A DNA stretch of 6,444 bases. It comes from Opitutaceae bacterium (GTDB lineage: Bacteria; Verrucomicrobiota; Verrucomicrobiia; Opitutales; Opitutaceae). The stretch is from NCBI GenBank assembly GCA_031254955.1, contig JAIRTK010000219.1, positions 1 through 6,444 on the forward strand. The letters are read 5' to 3'. Shown one piece after another: positions 1 through 4,969 of this stretch. Position 1 is the first letter of the stretch. The number at the start of each line of letters is the position of its first letter. A program made the translations under genes and the position numbers. The notes under the pieces are model-generated. The model was not told where the DNA came from. It made no database searches and saw nothing but the letters and a program-made list of their open reading frames with translations.

Positions 1-5
1 CGCCC

Positions 6-45
6 GAAGGCTCCCCCGTCGAACCAGTTTGCGGGGGAGCGCTTC
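6..45. other. Strong stem-loop
   Basis: GCTCCCCCG (10-18) pairs perfectly with CGGGGGAGC (32-40) around a 13-nt loop. After one unpaired G at 41 the stem continues with GAAG (6-9) against CTTC (42-45), giving 13 base pairs in all. No T-run follows on either strand, so it is not a classic intrinsic terminator. It may mark the 3' end of a gene lying to the left, or be one more dispersed palindrome. Confidence 0.6.
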
Positions 46-72
46 GATTGAACGCCCGCCACCTTACCACAT

Positions 73-144
73 CGCCAAACAACAAGGGCCTGACCTTGTG
101 TCAGGCCGCGACCGCCAAACCCGGCTCGACCTTGCGTCAAGCCG
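73..144 (+). repeat. Two tandem units of a palindromic repeat (CTTGY loop)
   Basis: Unit 1 has a perfect 8-bp stem, GGCCTGAC (87-94) and GTCAGGCC (100-107), with loop CTTGT. Unit 2 has a 9-bp stem with one mismatch, CGGCTCGAC (122-130) and GTCAAGCCG (136-144), with loop CTTGC. Both units are preceded by the same octamer CGCCAAAC (73-80 and 113-120), so flank and palindrome appear to have been duplicated together. Copies in this style recur at 296-312 and 351-371. They resemble REP-type extragenic palindromes in size and position; that class assignment is inference. Confidence 0.7.
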
Positions 145-295
145 TGCCCGCTTATCCCTTATTTAAAGGCTTTCTCTTTTTAACCATTAACCACGGAGCG
201 CACCGAGGGCACGGAAACATGAAGAACTCACGCAGAGACGCGGAGACGCGGGGAGGATTTTAACTGATGTTACGCGGCAGCAGGATTTCGTAGGA

Positions 296-312
296 CCTGA
301 CCTTGTGTCAGG
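296..312 (+). repeat. Palindrome, CTTGT loop, inside the large inverted repeat
   Basis: CCTGAC (296-301) pairs with GTCAGG (307-312) around loop CTTGT. This is the same core as the unit at 87-107, though the outer stem is degraded by an A opposite C. Confidence 0.65.
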
Positions 313-350
313 CCGTGAAGAGTTGCCCGTGTGGACGCCCATGCGGACGC

Positions 351-371
351 GGCCTGACGCAAGGCCAGTCC
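351..371 (-). repeat. Degenerate palindrome copy, reversed orientation
   Basis: GGCCTGAC followed by GCAAG, the complement of loop CTTGC, then GCCAGTCC. It is the reverse-orientation partner of the copy at 296-312 and lies at the mirror position in the large inverted repeat. The second stem arm has decayed. Confidence 0.5.
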
Positions 372-576
372 CTACGGCGCGCGTAATCTCAGGATTTTTA
401 ATCACCCCCCCGCGTCTCCGCGCCTCTGCGTGAGTTTTTCATTCAAACGCCTCCCTCCGTCCTCCGTGCTCCGTGGTTAAAAAAATTTCCGCAACAGCCA
501 TCGAACATAACGGGGAACCAAGAAAGATAAACGAAAACTCGCGTCGTCCCCGCCCCGCCGTATTGACGGCAATGTT

Positions 577-1353
577 ATGCTGGTGCTCATGACCACGACC
601 CGTCGAGCATTCCTCCAAACCGCCGGGCTGGCGCTGCTCGGGATGGGGTTCGCGCCGGCGATTCTCCTTGGCGCGGAGGAAAAGACCTATCGAGTCAGGA
701 AAGGCGACACGCTCGGCACCATCGCCGCGCTGCACGGCATCTCCGTCACCGCGCTCAAGCAGCGCAACAAACTGAAATCCGACACGATCATCACCGGCCA
801 AAAACTCATCATCCCGGACGCCGCCGCCGCCGCCGCGCGCGCCGTGCCGCGCGCCGGCGCACCCGACCCGGCGCTCTCGGGAGTCATCGCCGCCACCAGA
901 AAGCTGAAAATCCAGCGCGGACGCTGGAAACACCTCGTCGTGCACCACAGCGGCATTGAGGCCGGAAACGCGCGCACCTACAACAACGCGCACCGCGAGC
1001 GCGGCATGGAACACGGACTGGCCTACCATTTTGTCATTGGCAACGGACGCGACTCCGGCGACGGCGAGATCGAGATTGGCGCGCGCTGGCTCAAGCAGCT
1101 CGACGGCGGCCACGTGCGCACGCATTCCTACAACCAGCACGGCATCGGCATCTGCCTGGTCGGCAATTTTGAGAAACGCCGCGTCGGCCCCGCGCAGCTC
1201 GCCTCGATGACCACGCTGCTCGACTGGCTGCGCAAGGACGCCCCGCTCGGCGTCAGGCCGTCGGTCACCGTGCACCGCTGGGTTGACCGCAACCACACGG
1301 TCTGCCCCGGACGCCACTTCCCGTTCGACACGCTCAAGAAACGCTACGCATGA
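577..1353 (+). CDS. Tat-exported LysM / N-acetylmuramoyl-L-alanine amidase (Amidase_2, PGRP-like)
   Basis: Predicted secreted zinc amidase that cuts the amide bond between N-acetylmuramic acid and L-alanine of peptidoglycan. Residues 8-14 (TRRAFLQ) match the twin-arginine consensus, followed by a hydrophobic stretch and a likely cleavage site after LGA (31-33). A LysM peptidoglycan-binding domain follows at about 37-80 (YRVRKGDTL, then ITGQKLIIP). An Ala-rich linker (82-95) leads to the amidase domain, about 117-257. Family-typical residues are visible: the first zinc histidine in VHHS (His123/124), Tyr150 in AYHF, His233 in TVHRW, and Thr241 and Cys243 in HTVCPG, which together fit a complete zinc and catalytic site. 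At 258 residues the protein is complete. Met5 (position 589) gives a more typical Tat N-terminus and may be the true start; neither ATG has a clear ribosome binding site. Codons favour C endings. No operon partner is adjacent. Likely roles are wall turnover or muropeptide recycling in the periplasm (inference). Confidence 0.92.
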   Translation: MLVLMTTTRRAFLQTAGLALLGMGFAPAILLGAEEKTYRVRKGDTLGTIAALHGISVTALKQRNKLKSDTIITGQKLIIPDAAAAAARAVPRAGAPDPALSGVIAATRKLKIQRGRWKHLVVHHSGIEAGNARTYNNAHRERGMEHGLAYHFVIGNGRDSGDGEIEIGARWLKQLDGGHVRTHSYNQHGIGICLVGNFEKRRVGPAQLASMTTLLDWLRKDAPLGVRPSVTVHRWVDRNHTVCPGRHFPFDTLKKRYA

Positions 1354-1420
1354 CGCGCGCCCCGCGCCCGTCCGCGCCCATAATTGCGCGCCCTGAACAA
1401 CAGCCGCTGGCGACAGGGTC

Positions 1421-1512
1421 GGCCTCGGAGAGGCCTTCGCCGGGCAGGGCTGGAAGTTTGGATTTTCATGGGGAAATCGAAACATGGGCGCGGAGGCTTC
1501 GGAGAGGCCTCC
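1421..1512 (+). repeat. Pair of palindromes with CGGAG loops
   Basis: The first copy is GGCCT (1421-1425), loop CGGAG, AGGCC (1431-1435). The second has a longer 8-bp stem with one G-T wobble, GGAGGCTT (1492-1499), loop CGGAG, AGGCCTCC (1505-1512). The loops are identical and the stems related, and the copies lie in the same orientation about 74 bp apart. This family is distinct from the CTTGY-loop palindromes at the left end. Neither copy has a T-run, so neither is a clear terminator for the amidase. Confidence 0.6.
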
Positions 1513-1559
1513 CTACCGGCGCTCCCGCGCCCAAGGAACGTCTCCTATGCGACAAGTCG

Positions 1560-1587
1560 TGAGTAGTGAGTAGCGAGTAGTCAGTAG
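1560..1587. repeat. Four tandem heptamers, consensus TGAGTAG
   Basis: Four consecutive 7-bp units: TGAGTAG, TGAGTAG, CGAGTAG and TCAGTAG. The tract sits in a gene-free gap and has no visible coding role. Confidence 0.75.
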
Positions 1588-1601
1588 AATCCTGCTCCGC
1601 C

Positions 1602-1643
1602 CAAACGCCTCGATTTCACGCTCAAACGTCTTGATTTCACGCG
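1602..1643. repeat. Two tandem 21-bp units
   Basis: Units 1602-1622 and 1623-1643 match at 18 of 21 positions; the shared core is GATTTCACGC. Read on the minus strand the unit is exactly seven codons, spelling REIKTFE then REIEAFG, a heptad-like pattern. It could be a relic of a coiled-coil gene, but no intact gene surrounds it. Confidence 0.65.
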
Positions 1644-1692
1644 CCCGTCTCTCCAAGTCCTCGCCCCCGCAGTGACTGCCACCAGAGTCTGG

Positions 1693-1729
1693 CACGGACG
1701 GATCGAGTGGCACGGGCGATCCGTCCGTG
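1693..1729. repeat. Perfect 13-bp inverted repeat (hairpin)
   Basis: CACGGACGGATCG (1693-1705) is exactly complementary to CGATCCGTCCGTG (1717-1729), with an 11-nt loop. The octamer TGGCACGG at 1690-1697 reappears in the loop region at 1708-1715. A smaller palindrome, CCAGAGTCTGG, sits just upstream (1682-1692). No T-run follows. It is most like a dispersed extragenic palindrome; a protein-binding site or RNA structure is possible. Confidence 0.7.
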
Positions 1730-1872
1730 GACGGCGCGGAGTGTCGCAAACTTCACCAAGCTACATGGGCGGGGTCGCTCATGTCACTCAATCCCATAAG
1801 CCGCTTGCGTAGCCTCAGTATTTAAATCGGAACTACTCCAAGGGCTGGTTGTTTCCGTTCCGGCCTTTTTCG

Positions 1873-1998
1873 TTTTCGTTTCTTTGCGCGTTTTCGTTCT
1901 CTTGCTCGTTCTTGTTTCTTTGCGTGTTCTTGTTCTCTTGTTCGTTTTCGTTTTCTTGTTCGTTTTCGTTTTCTTCTTTCTTTTCTTTTTTTGTGTTC
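1873..1998 (+). repeat. Seven-unit 18-bp tandem array, A-free pyrimidine-rich
   Basis: Seven consecutive 18-bp units begin at 1873, 1891, 1909, 1927, 1945, 1963 and 1981; the approximate consensus is TTTTCGTTYTCTTGYTCG. Units 1-2 and 3-4 also match as 36-bp blocks, differing at six positions that are all C/T changes. From 1842 to 1999 the plus strand contains no A. A purine-rich stretch follows at once (2009-2031), with two overlapping GAGAACGA octamers complementary to TCGTTCTC at 1894-1901. A TTG-initiated frame from 1849 reads the array as hexapeptides such as FSFSCS and ends in TAATG overlapping the hrpB start. I treat it as a repeat rather than a gene. Confidence 0.8.
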
Positions 1999-2081
1999 GA
2001 GGACGTTTATGAGAAGAGAGAACGAGAACGATTTATGGGGGGGCGTGCACGGAGGGTTGTCACGGGCTGGCGGGTGTTTTA

Positions 2082-4784
2082 ATGTTTTCGGCTTTTCCCA
2101 TGCCGTCTCCGCGCGAACTTCCGATTTATGAACTCGAAAATGCCGTCGTCGCCTGTCTGCGCGCGCAGGGGCGGTTGATTGTGCAGGCTCCGACCGGGTC
2201 GGGGAAATCCACGCAGATTCCTCAGATGCTGCTCGCGCATGGGTTGGCGGGCGGCGAGGGCGAGGTGGTGGTGTTGCAGCCGCGGCGGCTGGCGACGCGT
2301 ATGCTGGCGATGCGTGTCGCGGAGGAATTGGGGTCGCCGCTCGGCGGGGTGGCGGGCTATCAGATCCGGCTGGAATCGCGGCTGAGCGGGCGCACGCGCA
2401 TCCGTTTCGTGACCGAGGGGATTTTGTTGCGGCAGATGGCGTTTGACGCGTCGTTGCGCGGGGTGGGGGTGATCGTGTTCGATGAGTTTCATGAGCGGCA
2501 TTTGTATGGCGATGTTTCGTTGGCGCGGGCTTTGCAGATTCAGCGGGCGGCGCGGCCCGACTTGAGGATCGTGGTCATGTCGGCGACGCTCGATGCGGGG
2601 TTGTTGCGCGGGTATCTCGCGCCGTGCGCGGTGTTGCGTTCGGAGGGGAGGTGTTTTCCGGTGCGTGTCGAGTATTTGCCCAGGGCGGTTGATTTCGAGC
2701 GCGAGCCGGTGTGGGAGGTGGCGGCGCGCGAGTGCGCGCGGGTGGCGGGGGCGGGGGACGCAGTCGGGGGCGGCGGGGATTTTCTGGTGTTCATGCCGGG
2801 CGCGTATGAGATTAGTCGCACGGTGCAGGCGATTCAGGGGCGGGGGGAGTTGCGCGGGTTTGCGGTGTTTCCGTTGCATGGGGAGTTGCCGCCGGAGCAG
2901 CAGGATCGCGCGGTGGCGCGGTGTGGCGTGCGCAAGATCATCGTTTCGACCAATGTCGCGGAAACGTCGCTCACTATTGACGGGGTGACGGTGGTCATTG
3001 ATTCCGGGTTGGCGCGCGTGGCGCGTTTCGATCCGCATCGCGGTATCAACACGTTGTTTGTCGAGAGGATTTCGGTGGCGAGCGCCGACCAGCGCGCGGG
3101 GCGCGCGGGGCGCACGGCGCCGGGGGTGTGCGTGCGTTTGTGGACGGAGCGCGAGCATGGGCGGCGCGCGCCGCAGGAGTTGCCGGAGGTGCGGCGGTTG
3201 GATTTGGCGGAGGTGGTGCTCGCGCTCAAGGCGGGTGGCGTCGACGATGTGGCGGGGTTCCCGTGGCTGGAGAAACCGGATGCGAAAGGGTTGGAGCGCG
3301 CGGAGATGTTGCTGGCGGATCTCGGCGCGGTGGCGTCGGTGGCGGGGGTGGCGGGGCAGGAGGTGGGGGGAGAAGGAGGAATGATAAAGAATAAAGAGGA
3401 AAGAATGGAGAGGGAGGGGGGCGGCGGGGGAGGAGGTGGTGGCGGCGGCGGTGGCGGTGGTTTTTCACGCATCACCGAGACGGGGCGGCGGATGTTGCGG
3501 TGTCCGGTGCATCCGCGTTATGCGCGGAGGTTGCTGGAGGCGGATGCGCGGGGGTGCGTGCGGCCGGTGGCGTTGATGGCGGCGCTTACGCAGGGGCGGG
3601 GGTTTTTGTTGCGGGGGGTGTCACGCGCGGTCGAGGAGGCGCGCGAGGAGGCGCTGGGCGTGGAGCGCGAGTCGGATTTTTTCTTGTTGATGCGCGCGTG
3701 GCGTTTCGCGGAGATCCATCGTTTCGGGGTCGAGGCGTGCCGGCGGCTCGGCCTCCATGCGCAGGGGGCGCGGCAGGTGGGGCCGTTGTTCGCGCAGTTT
3801 CTCGGCATCGCGGAGCGCGAGGGTCTCGACATCGCCGAGAAGCGCGTGGATGGCGCGGCGGTGCGCAAGTGCGTGCTGGCCGGGTTTTCCGACCAGTTGG
3901 CGAAGCGGCTCGACGCGGGCACGCTGCGTTGCGAGCTGGCGCACAGGCGGCGCGGCGTGCTGGCGCGAGAGAGCGCGATGCAGCAGGCGGCGTTGTTCGT
4001 GGCCGCCGAGGTGAGCGAGGTCGAGGGGCGCGGCGGCGAGGTGAATGTGTTGCTCAGTCTCGCGACGGCGGTGGAGGAGGCGTGGCTGCGGGAGTTGTTT
4101 CCTGGGGATTGGTTCGAGGCGTCGGGCGTCGTGTATGACGAGTCGGCCAGGCGCGTGGTCGCGCGGCGCGAGCGGCGTTTCCGCGATCTCGTGCTGGAGG
4201 CCAGGGCGAGCGCGGACGATGTGCCGCCGGACGCGGCGGCGGCGTTGCTCACGCAGCAGGTGCTGGCGGGGAACATCAAGCTGGAGGCGTGGGACGAGGC
4301 CGTCGAGCAGTGGATCACGCGCGTGAACCGCCTCGCGGAGTGGTTTCCCGAGTTGGAGGTCAACGTGCTCACCGAGGCCGACCGCGCGACGCTGGTGGAG
4401 CAGATTTGTCATGGCGAGACGAGCTGGCGCGGCGTGAAGGACAAGCCGGTCATGCCCGTGCTGCGCGACTGGTTGACGGCGGAGCAACTCGCCGCGCTCG
4501 ACGCCTGCCTGCCGGAGCGCATCGTGATGGCCAATGGCCGCCGCTCGCGCGTGCGTTACGAAAAGGAAGGCCCGCCGGTATTGAGCGCGAGGATACAGGA
4601 GCTTTACGGCGTGGAGGGCAGGTTCACGCTCGGACGCGGGCGCGTGCCGGTGAAAATCGAGGTGCTCGCGCCAAACCAGCGCCCGATTCAGGTGACGGAC
4701 GATTTGACGGCCTTCTGGCGCGACATGTATCCGAAGGTAAAAGCGGAACTCTCGCGGCGCTACCCGCGGCACGAATGGCGTTGA
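2082..4784 (+). CDS. hrpB: ATP-dependent helicase HrpB (DEAH/RHA family)
   Basis: Superfamily 2 helicase, predicted cytoplasmic, coupling ATP hydrolysis to nucleic-acid remodelling; HrpB's cellular role is poorly defined. All core motifs are present: Walker A APTGSGKST (36-44, Lys42), motif II DEFHER (134-139, the HrpB form rather than HrpA's DEAH), SAT (167-169), motif V STNVAETSLTI (289-299) and motif VI QRAGRAGR (337-344). The helicase-associated part starts near 390. The C-terminal HrpB domain ends typically, with QVTDDL, then FW (878-879) and YPRHEW (894-899). At 900 residues it is longer than most HrpB proteins, largely because residues about 418-462 are a low-complexity insert with 15 glycines (446-460). 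The ATG at 2082 was chosen because the conserved LPI begins at residue 13; the only ribosome site is a weak GGCGGG seven bases upstream. Met7 is an alternative start. The first two thirds use G/T-ending codons, unlike both neighbours. Confidence 0.96.
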   Translation: MFSAFPMPSPRELPIYELENAVVACLRAQGRLIVQAPTGSGKSTQIPQMLLAHGLAGGEGEVVVLQPRRLATRMLAMRVAEELGSPLGGVAGYQIRLESRLSGRTRIRFVTEGILLRQMAFDASLRGVGVIVFDEFHERHLYGDVSLARALQIQRAARPDLRIVVMSATLDAGLLRGYLAPCAVLRSEGRCFPVRVEYLPRAVDFEREPVWEVAARECARVAGAGDAVGGGGDFLVFMPGAYEISRTVQAIQGRGELRGFAVFPLHGELPPEQQDRAVARCGVRKIIVSTNVAETSLTIDGVTVVIDSGLARVARFDPHRGINTLFVERISVASADQRAGRAGRTAPGVCVRLWTEREHGRRAPQELPEVRRLDLAEVVLALKAGGVDDVAGFPWLEKPDAKGLERAEMLLADLGAVASVAGVAGQEVGGEGGMIKNKEERMEREGGGGGGGGGGGGGGGFSRITETGRRMLRCPVHPRYARRLLEADARGCVRPVALMAALTQGRGFLLRGVSRAVEEAREEALGVERESDFFLLMRAWRFAEIHRFGVEACRRLGLHAQGARQVGPLFAQFLGIAEREGLDIAEKRVDGAAVRKCVLAGFSDQLAKRLDAGTLRCELAHRRRGVLARESAMQQAALFVAAEVSEVEGRGGEVNVLLSLATAVEEAWLRELFPGDWFEASGVVYDESARRVVARRERRFRDLVLEARASADDVPPDAAAALLTQQVLAGNIKLEAWDEAVEQWITRVNRLAEWFPELEVNVLTEADRATLVEQICHGETSWRGVKDKPVMPVLRDWLTAEQLAALDACLPERIVMANGRRSRVRYEKEGPPVLSARIQELYGVEGRFTLGRGRVPVKIEVLAPNQRPIQVTDDLTAFWRDMYPKVKAELSRRYPRHEWR
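3358..3461 (+). repeat. Low-complexity insert within hrpB: purine tract plus polyglycine
   Basis: From 3358 to 3421 there is no C on the plus strand; 59 of 64 bases are purines and the middle is A-rich, unlike the very GC-rich gene around it. GGN codons then run from 3417 to 3461, encoding Gly446-460. The product is a charged segment (MIKNKEERMERE, 434-445) followed by 15 glycines. In other HrpB proteins this place, between a conserved LGA and an ITxxGR turn, is short. The reading frame is kept. The mixed GGG, GGC, GGA and GGT codons argue against simple trinucleotide slippage alone. Confidence 0.75.
3373..3407 (+). promoter_or_regulatory. Possible internal ribosome binding sites in hrpB
   Basis: AAGGAGG (3373-3379) is a full Shine-Dalgarno match but lies only one base before an in-frame ATG (3381, Met434). 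A second, better-spaced site is GAGG (3396-3399), five bases before the in-frame ATG at 3405 (Met442). Starting at Met442 would give a 459-residue protein made of the polyglycine linker and the whole C-terminal half. Both signals are stronger than the one at the gene's own start. They could also be a by-product of a purine-rich insert. Confidence 0.3.
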
Positions 4785-4885
4785 AAACGGACGAAACCAC
4801 GCGGGAAGCGGCCTGCCAAGACGGCCTGGAATCCGCCGGTGAAACCCCGAGTGTTTAAAAAACCTGAAACTTCCCTCTTGCGCCG

Positions 4886-4902
4886 GCCAGCATTCTACTG
4901 GC
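4886..4902. other. Short hairpin downstream of hrpB
   Basis: GCCAG (4886-4890) pairs with CTGGC (4898-4902) around a 7-nt loop, about 100 bp after the hrpB stop. The stem is short and only a mixed CTTATCTTT stretch follows, so terminator function is doubtful. Confidence 0.3.
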
Positions 4903-4919
4903 AGAACCTTATCTTTCCC

Positions 4920-4941
4920 GCCGGGCGCGCGGTGCGCCGGC
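4920..4941. other. GC-rich stem-loop upstream of the third gene
   Basis: GGCGC (4924-4928) pairs with GCGCC (4934-4938) around loop GCGGT, and the stem extends by GCC (4920-4922) with GGC (4939-4941) past one bulged G. It ends 28 bp before the ATG at 4970 and could lie in the gene's 5' untranslated leader. A regulatory role is speculation. Confidence 0.4.
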
Positions 4942-4969
4942 GCCAGTTCGTATCAAGTAAACCACCTTC

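Larger units (their letters stand above)
187..480. repeat. Large imperfect inverted repeat, MITE-like
   Basis: The ends are perfect 13-bp inverted repeats: TTAACCACGGAGC at 187-199 and its complement at 468-480. Further in, 225-250 (core ACTCACGCAGAG) is complementary to 411-436 with one mismatch in 26. The match continues, with gaps, through a TTACGCG block and a palindrome near each inner end, to a centre near 320-345. The whole 294 bp can therefore fold into one long hairpin or cruciform. It carries no gene. Terminal repeats, size and lack of coding capacity fit a non-autonomous element, but I see no clear target-site duplication, and two opposed copies of a dispersed repeat would look the same. 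Confidence 0.65.
1..576. other. Gene-free repeat region, left end
   Basis: No reading frame here looks like a gene; the short open frames run through palindromic repeats. The content is a stem-loop (6-45), two tandem palindromes (73-144), a large imperfect inverted repeat (187-480) with further palindromes inside it, and about 95 bp of A-rich then C-rich leader before the amidase gene. I could not find a convincing promoter for the amidase in that leader. A preceding gene might end in frame 1 at the TGA at 49-51, but 16 codons are too few to claim it. Confidence 0.7.
1354..2081. other. Gene-free repeat region between the amidase and hrpB
   Basis: This 728-bp gap holds no convincing gene. It is a patchwork of unrelated repeats, listed separately: CGGAG-loop palindromes, a heptamer tandem repeat, a 21-bp tandem pair, a perfect 13-bp hairpin and the 18-bp pyrimidine-rich array. 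Between 1730 and 1840 I see nothing recognisable. An AT-rich spot (1819-1827) lacks a correctly spaced -35 box, so I do not call a promoter. No intrinsic terminator with a T-run follows the amidase stop. Confidence 0.7.

Noticed and set aside
1..51. Possible 3' end of an upstream gene, frame 1, stop at 49-51
   Set aside because: Only 16 codons are visible, all three plus frames are open over this span, and it coincides with a strong stem-loop.
73..371. CRISPR array
   Set aside because: Palindromic repeats occur, but spacing is irregular, orientation is mixed, spacers are not uniform and no cas gene is present.
48..405. Short open frames of about 70 codons on both strands at the left end
   Set aside because: They run through palindromic and inverted repeats and have no credible start signal or coding character.
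563..591. TTGACG (563-568) as a -35 box for the amidase
   Set aside because: A matching -10 box would fall inside the coding sequence, and none is visible.
439..1485. 348-residue open frame on the minus strand opposite the amidase
   Set aside because: It overlaps the whole amidase gene, whose domains and catalytic residues are clear. Its product is Ala/Gly/Arg-rich without any recognisable motif; such shadows are common in high-GC DNA.
1513..1749. 78-codon minus-strand frame
   Set aside because: It crosses the hairpin, the 21-bp pair and the heptamer repeats, so it is probably not a gene.
1849..2082. 77-codon frame over the pyrimidine-rich array, as a gene
   Set aside because: It has a TTG start only, and its hexapeptide repeats follow from the 18-bp unit. 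No known domain. Kept as a finding because of the TAATG overlap.
2079..3158. 359-residue minus-strand frame opposite the hrpB 5' half
   Set aside because: Its product is Arg/Pro/His-rich low complexity, and the plus strand here encodes every helicase motif.
3621..4772. 383-residue minus-strand frame opposite the hrpB 3' half
   Set aside because: It is a composition shadow of the HrpB C-terminal domain, with no motif of its own.
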